The position numbers and the translations under genes were made by a program. The notes below the pieces were generated by a model. It did not search any database. It saw only the letters and a program-made list of their open reading frames with translations, and was not told the origin of the DNA. From NCBI RefSeq assembly GCF_030373445.1, contig NZ_JAUCYU010000003.1, forward strand, positions 310,001 through 374,000: DNA of 64,000 nt, written 5' to 3'. This document shows positions 15,564-24,231 of this stretch, piece by piece (within the stretch, counting starts at the first letter, position 1; each line of letters opens with the position of its first letter). Origin of the DNA: Roseovarius sp. GTDB taxonomy: Bacteria; Pseudomonadota; Alphaproteobacteria; Rhodobacterales; Rhodobacteraceae.

Positions 15564-16877
15564 TCAGGCGTGGGCGGCCCTCCGGTATTGGCGGGTGTCC
15601 TGCCAGCGGTACCAGGCGACGGCGGCGGGCAGGAACCACGGCTTGCCGGTGTAGAGGGGGCGGGTCGGGAACGGCAGGTCGTCGAAGGCGGTGGCGCCCT
15701 CGGCGAGGCCCAGGATCCTCTGGCCGGTGCGCATGCCGAGGTAGCTGGCCATCGACACGCCGGAGCCGCAGTAGCCCATGGCGTAATGGATGCCGTCATG
15801 AGTGCCGGCATGGGCGAGCTCGTCGAAGCTGTAGGCGACGGTGCCCATCCAGGAATGGCTGATCTTGCGGTCGCGCAGTTGCGGGAAGATGCGGCACATG
15901 CTTTCGAACAGGCGCGGGCCGGAGATGTTGGGATCGGTTTCCGCCGCCGAGACGCGGCCGCCGAAGAGGATGCGTTTCCTGTCGGGCGAGGCGCGGTAGT
16001 AGTAGAGCACCTTGAACGTGTCGCTGGCGATGCGGTCGGTGGGGAAGAGCTCGTTCACGAGGGAGTCGGGCAGTTCCTCGGTGGCGATGATGTAGCTGCC
16101 GATAGGGATGACCCGGCGTTGCAGCCAGGGCGTGAGGCCGGTGGTGTAGCCGTTGGTGGCGACCACGACCTCGCGCGCCTCGACGGTGCCCTTCTCGGTG
16201 GTGACGCGGAAGCCCTTGACGTTGCGGTCGATGCCGGTGACGCGGCAATGGCCGAGGATCCGGGCGCCGGCGTCGGTGGCCAGCCGCAGCAGGCCGCGGT
16301 GGTATTTCGCGGGGTGCAGCGAGCAGTGGTTGGGGTAGACGAGGCCGCCGTAATAGGTGTCGGTGCCCAGTTCCGTCTTCTGCTCGGCGCGGGGGACGGT
16401 GAAGCACTCGATCCCTTCCTGCGCGCGCAGTGTCTCGGCGTCGCGGGCGAGGGTTTCGTAGCTGTCGGGGGAGTGGGCGGCGTGGAAGCGGCCAACCTTG
16501 CGGAAATCGCAGTCGATGCCTTCGGTCTTGACGAAGTCCTCGATCCACGAAAGGGCCGATGCCCCTTCGCCCCGGATGGCGCGGGCCTTCTGCTTGCCGT
16601 GCTTGGCGGCGAGCTTTTCCAGCGAGGGCTTGATGCTGGTGCTGATCTGGCCGCCATTGCGGGTGGAACAGCCGTAACCGGGATCGTCGGCGTCGAGCAC
16701 GAGGGTGGAGCGGCCGCCGCGCGCCGTCTGGATGGCGGCGTTGAGGCCGGTATAGCCGGAGCCCACGACGACCACGTCGACGGATACCGGCAGGTCGCCG
16801 GAGAAGTCCGGCGCCGGGCCGACATCGTCGAGCCAGTAGACTTGATGGCGCGGGGCCGTCGATGTCGATGTTGCCAT
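15564..16877 (-). CDS. FAD-dependent amine/amino-acid oxidase (PuuB/DadA-like)
   Basis: 437-residue flavoprotein of the DAO superfamily. Dinucleotide fold at residues ~30-60 (VVVVGSGYTGLNAAIQTARGG with acidic strand end VLDADD), then GYGCSTRNGGQIS and the C-terminal MGYCGSGVSMASYLG that closes over FAD. Closest in style to gamma-glutamylputrescine oxidase (PuuB) and related enzymes that oxidise a secondary or primary amine. It leads the operon containing the polyamine-type ABC transporter, which supports an amine substrate. Its promoter region holds the CCAATT half-sites near 16969-16997, so it is probably controlled by the MocR regulator. Confidence 0.88.
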   Translation of the reverse strand: MATSTSTAPRHQVYWLDDVGPAPDFSGDLPVSVDVVVVGSGYTGLNAAIQTARGGRSTLVLDADDPGYGCSTRNGGQISTSIKPSLEKLAAKHGKQKARAIRGEGASALSWIEDFVKTEGIDCDFRKVGRFHAAHSPDSYETLARDAETLRAQEGIECFTVPRAEQKTELGTDTYYGGLVYPNHCSLHPAKYHRGLLRLATDAGARILGHCRVTGIDRNVKGFRVTTEKGTVEAREVVVATNGYTTGLTPWLQRRVIPIGSYIIATEELPDSLVNELFPTDRIASDTFKVLYYYRASPDRKRILFGGRVSAAETDPNISGPRLFESMCRIFPQLRDRKISHSWMGTVAYSFDELAHAGTHDGIHYAMGYCGSGVSMASYLGMRTGQRILGLAEGATAFDDLPFPTRPLYTGKPWFLPAAVAWYRWQDTRQYRRAAHA

Positions 16878-16968
16878 CGGTATCCTCCAGACGCGCGGGA
16901 TGCGGCAAGCGCCGCACTGCGCGGGTTATCGTCAAAACGCTAGGGCAGGATTGGCCCGGACCTCATAT

Positions 16969-16997
16969 CCAATTTGATAAATTGGTCAGACCAATTT
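16969..16997. promoter_or_regulatory. Cluster of CCAATTT half-sites upstream of the FAD oxidase
   Basis: Three alternating half-sites: CCAATTT 16969-16975, AAATTGG 16979-16985 and CCAATTT 16991-16997. The last two form a perfect 9-bp inverted repeat (AAATTGGTC-A-GACCAATTT, 16979-16997). The two same-facing copies are 22 bp apart, two helical turns, a spacing that suits MocR proteins, which often bind direct repeats. The right half lies inside the last codons of the MocR gene. The same motif recurs at 18484-18536. Confidence 0.6.
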
Positions 16998-18473
16998 GCC
17001 CCGCCATGCCGGCAGGTCGCGGATCGCCTCGATGCCGCGGTGGATGTCTTCCGGAGCGACGCTGCCGAAGCCGAATACCAGCCCGGATCTGCCGATCGGG
17101 TCAAGGCAGTAGCGCGACAGCGGCGCCAGGGTGACGCCCTTTTCGGCAGCCTGTGCCACGAGCGCCTGTTCATCGACCGCGCCGGAGATGAAGGCGGGGG
17201 TGTGGAAGCCGCTGGCGGTGTCCTGCAGCGCCACGCAGTCGGGGAGGGAATGCGCCGCCTCGACCAGCGCCTCGTAGCGGGCCTTGTAGAGGCGGCGCAT
17301 CAGGCGGATGTGGGTGGCGAAATGCCCCTCGTCCATGAAATCGGCGACGATGGCCTGGGTGGCGGTGGGCGGGCCGCTGGCCCAGAACTGGAACATCCGG
17401 TCGAACACGTCGGTCATGCGTTCGGGGACCAGCACGAAGCCCAGCCGGAGCGCCGGGAAGAGCGACTTGGAGAAGGTGCCGACATAGAGCACGCGGCCGG
17501 CATTGTCGGTGCCGCGCAGCGCGGGCTGGGCGGCGCTGCCGTAGTAGAATTCGCCGTCGTAATCGTCTTCGATGATGAGCGCCTGCGCCTCTTCCGCCGC
17601 CTGCAGGAGTTCGAACCGGCGGGAGAGGGACATGACGTGGCCCAGGGGCTGCTGGTGCGAGGGGGTGACGAAGGCGAGGCGGAAATGCGGGGCCTTGGCG
17701 AGGCCGTCGGCGACGACCATGCCTTCCTCGTCGACGTCGACGGGGACCAGTTCGGCGCCTTCGGAGAGGAGCGCGTTGCGGGCGCCGGAAGCGCCGGGGT
17801 TTTCCATCCAGACGCGGTCGCCGGGGTTGAGCAGCAGGCGGCCGATGAGCGAGAAGGCGTGCTGGGCGCCGCAGGTGATGAAGATCTGTTCGTGGTGGCA
17901 GCGGATGCCCTTGAGCGCGCTGAGATGGGTGGCGATGGCGCGGCGCAGCGCCTCGAGCCCCTTGGGCTGGCCGTAGCCCATCACGTCGCTGCGGGCGCCG
18001 CGGAGGTGGCGGGCGGAGAGGCGCGACCAGTGGGCGATGGGGAAGGCATCAAGCGCCGGCAGGGCGGTGACGAAGGCGCGGGGCTCGTGCGGGAGCCATG
18101 TGCGGGTGGCGTAATCCTTCTCGGCATGGCTGATGGCATAGGAGAGGCGCGGATTGGGGCCGGAATGGACGGCGTCGGGGGGCGCCGTGGGCGGGCGCTG
18201 GTTTTCCAGCGTCTCGCTGACGAAGGTGCCGGCGCCGACGCGGGAGACCAGCATGCCTTCGGAGACCAGCCGGTCGATGGCGTCGATGACGGTGGTGCGG
18301 GAGACGCCCAGCTCGCGGGCGAGCGTGCGGGTGGCGGGGAGGCGTTCGCCGGGCGGCAGGCCGCCCGACAGCAGGATGTCGCGGAGCGCCATGTAGAGCT
18401 GGACGCTGACGGATTTGCGCGAATTGCGGTCGATCTGGATGGACGACAACAGCGCCCCGGCAGCGTGTTTCAT
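16986..18473 (-). CDS. MocR/PdxR-family regulator (GntR HTH plus aminotransferase domain)
   Basis: 495 residues. The N-terminal winged helix (SVQLYMALRDILLSGGLPPGERLPATRTLARELGVSRTTVIDAIDRL, ~23-70) is joined by a linker to a fold-type I aminotransferase-like domain (~105-490) with the PLP lysine K336 in VGTFSKSLFP and the aspartate in IIEDDYDGEFYY. Such regulators sense PLP adducts of amines or amino acids, e.g. TauR and GabR. It lies between the amine oxidase/ABC operon (downstream, same strand) and the divergent enolase-superfamily gene, and candidate binding sites flank both ends of its own gene. Confidence 0.92.
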   Translation of the reverse strand: MKHAAGALLSSIQIDRNSRKSVSVQLYMALRDILLSGGLPPGERLPATRTLARELGVSRTTVIDAIDRLVSEGMLVSRVGAGTFVSETLENQRPPTAPPDAVHSGPNPRLSYAISHAEKDYATRTWLPHEPRAFVTALPALDAFPIAHWSRLSARHLRGARSDVMGYGQPKGLEALRRAIATHLSALKGIRCHHEQIFITCGAQHAFSLIGRLLLNPGDRVWMENPGASGARNALLSEGAELVPVDVDEEGMVVADGLAKAPHFRLAFVTPSHQQPLGHVMSLSRRFELLQAAEEAQALIIEDDYDGEFYYGSAAQPALRGTDNAGRVLYVGTFSKSLFPALRLGFVLVPERMTDVFDRMFQFWASGPPTATQAIVADFMDEGHFATHIRLMRRLYKARYEALVEAAHSLPDCVALQDTASGFHTPAFISGAVDEQALVAQAAEKGVTLAPLSRYCLDPIGRSGLVFGFGSVAPEDIHRGIEAIRDLPAWRGKLV

Positions 18474-18483
18474 GGGCCCTCCG

Positions 18484-18536
18484 GACCAATTGGTCTGGCC
18501 AACTTACCGAAATGGATATACCGGACCGGCCAATTA
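18484..18536. promoter_or_regulatory. CCAATT operator cluster between mocR and the enolase-superfamily gene
   Basis: GACCAATTGGTC (18484-18495) is a perfect 12-bp palindrome; further copies are GCCAACTT (18498-18505) and GCCAATTA (18529-18536). The outer CCAATT cores (18486 and 18530) are 44 bp apart, twice the 22-bp spacing seen at 16969-16997. It lies in the divergent promoter region 18474-18586. Probably autoregulation of mocR and control of the divergent gene. Confidence 0.6.
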
Positions 18537-18586
18537 TTTTCCAGCCTGCAATCCGACACATCAGCGCCAAGGCCCGGTTGACCCAG

Positions 18587-19690
18587 ATGAAACTGCAAAA
18601 ACTCGAGACATTCACCGACAGCTTCGTCTGTTTCGTCAAGGCCACCGCCGAGGATGGCGCCGAAGGCTGGGGACAGGTCGCGCCCTATTGCGCGGACATC
18701 ACCGCGCAGGTGCTGCACCGGCAGGTGGCGCCCCACGCGCTGGGGATGGATTGCGGGGATATCGACGGGATGCTCGATATCGTGCGGGACCGGGAGCACA
18801 AGTTTCCGGGCTCGTACCTGCGGCGAGCGATGGGCGGGGTGGATACCGCGATCTGGGACATGCGGGGCAAGCGCGAGGGCAAGCCCGTCTGCGAGCTGAT
18901 CGGGGGCAGCGCGGGACGCGTGCGTGCCTATGCGTCGTCGATGAAGCGGGACATCACGCCAAAGGACGAGGCGGAGCGGTTCCTGCGGCTGCGCGATGCG
19001 CACGGCTTCGATGCGTTCAAGTTCCGGATCGGGGCCGAGGTGGGCCGCGACACCGACGAGTGGGAGGGCCGGACCGAGGAGATCGTGCCGACCATCCGAC
19101 GCGCGCTGGGGGACGAGGCGGCGCTGCTGGTCGATGCGAATTCCTGTTACTCGCCGGCGAAGGCGATCGAGGTGGGCAGGCTTTTGCAGGATCACGGGAT
19201 CTCGCATTACGAGGAGCCCTGCCCCTATTGGGAGTTCGAGCAGACCAGGGCGGTGACCGAGGCGCTGGAGATCGATGTCTGCGGCGGCGAGCAGGATTGC
19301 ATGATGGCCAACTGGAAGGGGATGGTCGACGGGCGGATCGTCGACGTTCTGCAGCCGGACGTGCTGTATATCGGCGGGATTGCCCGCACCCTGAGAGTGG
19401 CGCGGATGGCCGAGGCGGCGGGGATGCCGGTGACGCCGCATGCCGCGAACCTGTCGCTGGTGACGCTGTTCACGATGCACCTGCTGCGGGCGATTCCCTG
19501 CGCGGGCAAGTACCTGGAGTTCTCGATCGAGGGCGAGGATTACTATCCCTGGCAGGAGGGGCTGTTCCGGAACGACCCCTACGAGGTTGTGGGTGGGCAC
19601 GTGACGGTGACGGAGGCGCCGGGCTGGGGGGTGGAAATCTGCCCCGACTGGCTGGACCGGGCGGCGTACCAGGTGAGCGAGGCGGGCTGA
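18587..19690 (+). CDS. Mandelate racemase / muconate lactonizing enzyme family protein
   Basis: 367-residue enolase-superfamily enzyme; family members abstract a proton next to a carboxylate (racemases, acid-sugar or proline-derivative dehydratases). Metal ligands D183 (LLVDANS), E209 (HYEEPCP) and E235 (CGGEQD) are present. Acid-base candidates are K145-F-R147, where many relatives have K-x-K, and H285 in VTPHAANLS. Start ATG 18587 (MKLQKLETF) is chosen because family proteins begin this way; ATG 18512 would add 25 residues that look like promoter DNA. It is divergent from the MocR regulator and probably controlled by it. Substrate unknown. Confidence 0.88.
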   Translation: MKLQKLETFTDSFVCFVKATAEDGAEGWGQVAPYCADITAQVLHRQVAPHALGMDCGDIDGMLDIVRDREHKFPGSYLRRAMGGVDTAIWDMRGKREGKPVCELIGGSAGRVRAYASSMKRDITPKDEAERFLRLRDAHGFDAFKFRIGAEVGRDTDEWEGRTEEIVPTIRRALGDEAALLVDANSCYSPAKAIEVGRLLQDHGISHYEEPCPYWEFEQTRAVTEALEIDVCGGEQDCMMANWKGMVDGRIVDVLQPDVLYIGGIARTLRVARMAEAAGMPVTPHAANLSLVTLFTMHLLRAIPCAGKYLEFSIEGEDYYPWQEGLFRNDPYEVVGGHVTVTEAPGWGVEICPDWLDRAAYQVSEAG

Positions 19691-20049
19691 GGCCGGCCGG
19701 GCGCCCGACAGCGTTGCAACCTTGGGTTCATCCGGGCAGGGCGCGAGGCGGGTGTCGCCGCGCCCGCGCGGTGCCGATTCCGGTGCTGATTCCGGGGCCG
19801 GGAGGCGGCAGACCCCGACCTGCCGGGGGGCGAAAAGCCCGCGTTCCGGCGGTGACATGCCGATAAGTGCCTAGACAGACGGCAGGTATGTGCCAGCCTC
19901 GGCCACGTTTCGCTCAATTCCGCGGGTCCGGACGGATTTCCGTGAGATACCAGTTTTTTAGCCCCACAAAATGTGTAAACCGGACAAAAGCCTTGAGCCC
20001 GCGAGCCGTGTTCGCGACGGCTTGGAATCAGAACTGGACACTATCCCGC
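19691..20049. other. Non-coding gap before opgG
   Basis: 359 bp between the enolase-superfamily gene and opgG/opgD. It contains short GC-rich inverted repeats (e.g. CCCCG-ACCTGC-CGGGG near 19813), too short to call a terminator. The last ~150 bp are more AT-rich (TTTTTTAGCCCCACAAAATGTGTAAA region) and probably carry the opg promoter. I see no gene in it. Confidence 0.5.
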
Positions 20050-21654
20050 ATGCGGACAGACCCTATCCATCTTACCCGACGTGGCGTGCTGCTTTCTTCC
20101 TCTGCCCTGATGCTCATGACCGCCGGCGGCGCGCTCTCGCAGGAGGCGACCGCCGACGAGACGGCGGAGCCGCCGGAGGATGACGGCGGCGCCTTCAGTT
20201 TCGAACGCCTTGTCGAGGAAATGCGCGCCGGCGCCCAGCGGGCGGACGAGCCGCACGCCGTCGAGAACAGCTTTCTCAACGATCTGAACTACGACGATTA
20301 CCGGCTGATCCGGTTCGATCCGGAGCGGTCGCGTTTCGGGGCGATCGACCACACGCGGTTCGAGCTGCACGCGTTTCACATGGGCTGGCTGTTCAACCGG
20401 CCGGTACATCTTTTCGAGGTCGCGAACGGCCGCGTCCGGCCGATGGAGTTCGACACCGACGATTTCATCTACGACCGAACGGTGCGCGAGAAGGTGCCGG
20501 AGCACACCGCGCTTCCGGGGGTGGCCGGGTTCCGGCTGCACAACCCGATCAACCGGCCCGACATCATGGACGAGCTGATCGCGTTCCAGGGCGCATCCTA
20601 TTTCCGGGCGCTTGGGCGGGGGTCGACCTATGGCCTGTCGGCGCGCGGTCTGGCGGTGAATACCGGCTCGGACGTGAAGGAGGAATTCCCGCGTTTCACC
20701 CGGTTCTGGATCAGCCGGCCCGATCCGGGCTCGGACGTGATCACGGTCTGGGCGGCGCTGGAGAGCCCGTCGCTGACCGGGGCCTACGAGTTCGTCATCT
20801 CGCCCGGGCGGGACACGACGATGGACGTGCGGGCGCGGCTGTTCTTCCGCCGGGACATCGCCCAGCTGGGCGTGGCGCCGCTGACCTCGATGTTCCTGTA
20901 TGGCGACCGCAACCGGGCGAAGTTCGACGATTTCCGGCCCGCCGTGCATGACAGCGAGGGGCTGGCGATCGTGCGGGCGGACGGGCACCGGGTGTGGCGG
21001 CCGCTGTCGAACCCGCCGCGGCTGGCGTCGAGCTTCTTCAAGGAGGACACGCCGCGCAGTTTCGGCCTGTGCCAGCGCAACCGGGATTTCGACCATTACC
21101 AGGATGCCGCGGCGGTCTACGAGCGGCGCCCCTCCTGCATGGTGGAACCGATCGGCGACTGGGGCCGTGGCTCGATCCGGCTGGTGGAGATACCGTCGGA
21201 CCTGGAGATCAACGACAATATCGTCGCCTTCTGGGTGCCGGCCCAGCCGGCCCGGGCGGGCGAGGAGATGACCCTGCAATACCGGCTGCACTGGGGCGAC
21301 CTTCCGCCCGAGGAAAACGGCGACCTGGCCTATGTCGTGGCGTCGCGCGCGGGGGTCGGCGGCGTGTCGGGTGTGGAGAACCAGGACGGCTCGCGAAAGT
21401 TCGTCGTGGATTTTTCCGGTGGTCCGCTGGAACATTTGCCGGCCGAAGCCGTTGAGGACCTGACGGTCGTCGCGTCGGCGGTCGGGGCACGTATTACTTC
21501 GCAAGTTCTTCATCGTATCGCCGGGAACAACATGTGGCGGCTGGTGCTTGACGTGATCGGCGAGGGAGAAGTTATCGAACTTTCGGCGCATGTAGAAGGT
21601 TACGGTCAAAAACTCACGGAAACATGGCTCTTTCAATGGCTTACGGAACAATAG
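20050..21654 (+). CDS. opgG: Periplasmic glucan biosynthesis protein OpgG/OpgD (MdoG family)
   Basis: 534-residue periplasmic protein needed to build or branch the backbone of osmoregulated periplasmic glucans made by OpgH. Family stretches: FSFERLVEEMRAGAQ, NFLNDLNYDDYRLIRFDP-like segment (268-300 nt region), HMGWLFNRPVHLFEV, FRLHNPINRPDIMDE, GRGSTYGLSARGLAVNTG and the C-terminal VEGYGQKLTETWLFQW. The start MRTDPIHLTRRGVLLSSSAL is a twin-arginine (Tat) signal, as in OpgD rather than the Sec-exported OpgG, so the opgD name may suit it better. It is followed by opgH on the same strand. Confidence 0.92.
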   Translation: MRTDPIHLTRRGVLLSSSALMLMTAGGALSQEATADETAEPPEDDGGAFSFERLVEEMRAGAQRADEPHAVENSFLNDLNYDDYRLIRFDPERSRFGAIDHTRFELHAFHMGWLFNRPVHLFEVANGRVRPMEFDTDDFIYDRTVREKVPEHTALPGVAGFRLHNPINRPDIMDELIAFQGASYFRALGRGSTYGLSARGLAVNTGSDVKEEFPRFTRFWISRPDPGSDVITVWAALESPSLTGAYEFVISPGRDTTMDVRARLFFRRDIAQLGVAPLTSMFLYGDRNRAKFDDFRPAVHDSEGLAIVRADGHRVWRPLSNPPRLASSFFKEDTPRSFGLCQRNRDFDHYQDAAAVYERRPSCMVEPIGDWGRGSIRLVEIPSDLEINDNIVAFWVPAQPARAGEEMTLQYRLHWGDLPPEENGDLAYVVASRAGVGGVSGVENQDGSRKFVVDFSGGPLEHLPAEAVEDLTVVASAVGARITSQVLHRIAGNNMWRLVLDVIGEGEVIELSAHVEGYGQKLTETWLFQWLTEQ

Positions 21655-21872
21655 CGACGGATGACGCGATCCTGCACGTGGGTGCGAGCGGCGGAGAGGC
21701 GGCTGTGCCCTTCGTCGGGCGTGGCTTCCCGGACGAGGCGTGCGCGCTGCCTGCCGCGCCGCTGCCGATGCCGACCCAGACGATCGAGGCCGATGCCGGC
21801 CTGCTTCACCGGCTGCTGCGGCGGCTGAGGGGCGGCGGTGCTGTGCGGCCCTCGATGGACGTGGGCGCCTGA
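21624..21872 (+). CDS. Possible small protein between opgG and opgH
   Basis: Open frame of 82 codons overlapping the last 31 bp of opgG and ending 8 bp before the opgH ATG. A second start at 21636 is possible. It reads through ALPAAPLPMPTQTIEADAGLLHRLLRRLRGG, which resembles the Pro-rich, membrane-proximal N-terminus that OpgH proteins of this group often have. It may be a real coupled small protein, or the former N-terminus of OpgH separated by a frameshift. No ribosome site stands out. Confidence 0.3.
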   Translation: MALSMAYGTIATDDAILHVGASGGEAAVPFVGRGFPDEACALPAAPLPMPTQTIEADAGLLHRLLRRLRGGGAVRPSMDVGA

Positions 21873-21880
21873 CCCGGCGC

Positions 21881-23683
21881 ATGGGATCGCCGCGCGGGTC
21901 CATATCCGCAATCTACGCGTTGCGGACCGGAATGATCGTCACGAGCCTGCTGTGCGGGCTCGGGGCCTTTATCCTTTTCCTGGAATTCGGTGAGGCCACG
22001 GGCCTGACTTGGATCGACGTGTTCCGCGCGGTGCTGATCCTGATCTCGACCCTGTGGCTGGCCTGGGGCGCGACGCTGGCCTTTGTCGGCATGACGTCGC
22101 GCGCGCGGCCGCCCGAGGGGGTGGAGGATGTGCCGATCCGGGGGCGGACCTGTGTGCTGATGCCGGTCTACAACGAGAACCCCGAGGAGAGCTTTTCGCG
22201 GGTGGCGGCGATGGAGGCCTCGCTCAGGGAGATCGGTGATCCGGCGGAGATCCATTTCGCCATCCTGTCGGACACGCGCGATGAGGGCATCGCCGCGCAG
22301 GAGCGGGCGGTGTTCCGGCGGATGGTCGAGGAATGCGACGGCGTCGGCCGGTTCTTCTACCGGCGGCGCGAGAAGAACACCGGCAAGAAGGCCGGCAATA
22401 TCGAGGATTTCATCACCCGGTCGGGGGCGGCATATGATTATGCCGTGATCCTGGACGCGGATTCGCTGATGGAGGGGAAGACCATCCTGACGATGATCCG
22501 GCGGATGGAGGCGGAGCCGCAGCTTGGCCTGTTGCAGACGCTGCCGAAGATCATCCGGGCGGAATCGCATTTCGGGCGGGCGATGCAGTTCTCGGCCAGT
22601 TTCTTCTCGCCGGTCTTTGCCCGCGGCCTTGCCATGGTGCAGGGGCGGACAGGGCCGTTCTGGGGGCATAACGCGATCATAAACGTGCGGGCGTTCGCGC
22701 AGTCCTGCGGGCTGCCGGAACTGAAGGGCACGCCGCCCTTCGGCGGGCACGTGATGAGCCATGATTATGTCGAGGCGGCATTGCTGGCGCGGAACGGGTG
22801 GATCGTGCGGCTGGATGACGACCTTGAAGGCTCGTTCGAGGAAGGGCCGGAGAATATCGTCGACCATGCCAAGCGCGACAGGCGCTGGTGCCAGGGGAAC
22901 CTGCAGCACCTGCGGATCATCAGCGCGCCCGGGCTGAAGCCCTGGTCGCGTTTCGTGTTCGCGCAAGGCGTGATGGCGTTCATCGCGCCGCTGTTCTGGA
23001 TGGGGTTCATCGCCGCGTCGATCGCGGCGCCGCTGTTGGTGACCCCGCCGGATTATTTCCCCGTGCCCGGCTGGCCCTTCCCGCAATTCCCGCAATCGGC
23101 CGCGTCGATGGCGATCAGCCTTGCGATCGGGATCTTCGGGCTGCTGTTCCTGCCCAAGCTCCTGATCATGGCGCGCGCCATCCTGTCGGGCGAGGCCAAG
23201 CGGTTCGGCGGCCCGGGCCGGGTGTTCCTGTCGACGCTGGGCGAGCTGCTTCTGTCGTCGCTGACCGCGCCGGTGCTGATGATGTTCACCATCCGATCGG
23301 TGCTGGAGGTGCTGATGCGGCGCGACGGGGGCTGGCCCACGAACAACCGGGGCGATGGCATCCTGCAATGGCCCGAGGCGTTCGCCGCGTCGTGGTGGAT
23401 CATCGTGACGGGCTGTGGCGGGCTGTTCGCCGCGTGGTTCCTGACGCCGGAGCTGTTCCTGTGGCTGCTGCCGGTGGGGGTGCCGATGATCCTTGCGCCG
23501 GCGCTCTTGCGCTGGGGGTCGCTGCCGTCGCTGGGCAAGCTGATGATCACGCCGGCCGAGCAGTCGCCGCAACGGGTGATCCAGCTTTACGATGCCGTTC
23601 TGGCGCGCTGGGGGGTCGATGCGCAAAGCTCGATCCCGGTGGTGCCGCTGCGCCTGCCGGAAAAGGACGGGGTGAAGGTCTGA
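21881..23683 (+). CDS. opgH: Glucan glucosyltransferase OpgH (MdoH)
   Basis: 600-residue inner-membrane processive glycosyltransferase (GT2) that polymerises UDP-glucose into the glucan backbone and moves it to the periplasm. Membrane segments at the start (TGMIVTSLLCGLGAFILFL and VFRAVLILISTLWLAWG), then the catalytic domain: VLMPVYNENPEE, DADSLMEG (DxD), HDYVEAALLARNGW and the RDRRWCQGNLQH (QxxRW-type) motif, then four more membrane segments. Start ATG 21881 is used; the frame remains open upstream to 21740 but that sequence is not protein-like. Partner of the OpgG/OpgD gene upstream. Confidence 0.92.
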   Translation: MGSPRGSISAIYALRTGMIVTSLLCGLGAFILFLEFGEATGLTWIDVFRAVLILISTLWLAWGATLAFVGMTSRARPPEGVEDVPIRGRTCVLMPVYNENPEESFSRVAAMEASLREIGDPAEIHFAILSDTRDEGIAAQERAVFRRMVEECDGVGRFFYRRREKNTGKKAGNIEDFITRSGAAYDYAVILDADSLMEGKTILTMIRRMEAEPQLGLLQTLPKIIRAESHFGRAMQFSASFFSPVFARGLAMVQGRTGPFWGHNAIINVRAFAQSCGLPELKGTPPFGGHVMSHDYVEAALLARNGWIVRLDDDLEGSFEEGPENIVDHAKRDRRWCQGNLQHLRIISAPGLKPWSRFVFAQGVMAFIAPLFWMGFIAASIAAPLLVTPPDYFPVPGWPFPQFPQSAASMAISLAIGIFGLLFLPKLLIMARAILSGEAKRFGGPGRVFLSTLGELLLSSLTAPVLMMFTIRSVLEVLMRRDGGWPTNNRGDGILQWPEAFAASWWIIVTGCGGLFAAWFLTPELFLWLLPVGVPMILAPALLRWGSLPSLGKLMITPAEQSPQRVIQLYDAVLARWGVDAQSSIPVVPLRLPEKDGVKV

Positions 23684-23687
23684 GGCC

Positions 23688-24164
23688 TCAGGCGCCGCGC
23701 TGCCAGGGCGTTGTGGGGTAATCCGCCTCGCCCTGGGGTTCGTGGAAGGCGAGGATGCGGCTGACGTAATCGAGGAAATCCGTCTGTTCCTGCGCGGCCA
23801 GTGGCGAGAGCAGGTAGTGCTGGCTTTCGGTGATGCGGTCGCGGAGCCGGGCGAGCAGCTGGGCGCCGTCCTCGGTGATGTCCACCACGCGCGAGCGGCG
23901 GTCGGTTTCCTTGACCGAGCGGCGGACGAGGCCGCGCTTTTCCAGACGGCGCAACACGTCGCCGGTGGTGGAGGCGTCGAGATAGGCGAGCGCGGCGATG
24001 GCGGTCTGGTCGAGTTGCCGGTTCTGGGCGAGGATCTGCAGGATGGTGTACTGGACCGGCGTGATCTCTGCCGTCTCGAGCGTTTCGTGGAACAGCGAAA
24101 TGGCCACCTGTTGCAGCCGGCGGATCATGAAGCCGGGCTGGTCGGGCAGTTTGCGGATGGTCAT
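23688..24164 (-). CDS. MarR-family transcriptional regulator
   Basis: 158 residues with a MarR winged helix: TPVQYTILQILAQNRQLDQTAIAALAYLDASTTGDVLRRLEKRGLVRR, then the wing ETDRRSRVVDITEDG. The start ATG 24164 (MTIRKLPDQPG) is chosen; the frame is open further upstream but is not protein-like there. Last gene of the Baeyer-Villiger cassette, so it probably represses that cassette and is released by its aromatic or cyclic substrate. Converges with opgH with only 4 bp between the stops. Confidence 0.9.
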   Translation of the reverse strand: MTIRKLPDQPGFMIRRLQQVAISLFHETLETAEITPVQYTILQILAQNRQLDQTAIAALAYLDASTTGDVLRRLEKRGLVRRSVKETDRRSRVVDITEDGAQLLARLRDRITESQHYLLSPLAAQEQTDFLDYVSRILAFHEPQGEADYPTTPWQRGA

Positions 24165-24231
24165 GCTTTGGCCATGGGCGGTTCCGGGTGTCCTGTGACG
24201 AGAGCATTCGGGCGGGGGTCTGTCAACCGTG

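Noticed and set aside
19691..20049. Terminator hairpin CCCCG...CGGGG near 19813
   Set aside because: Stem of only 5 bp and no T-run; not enough for a call.
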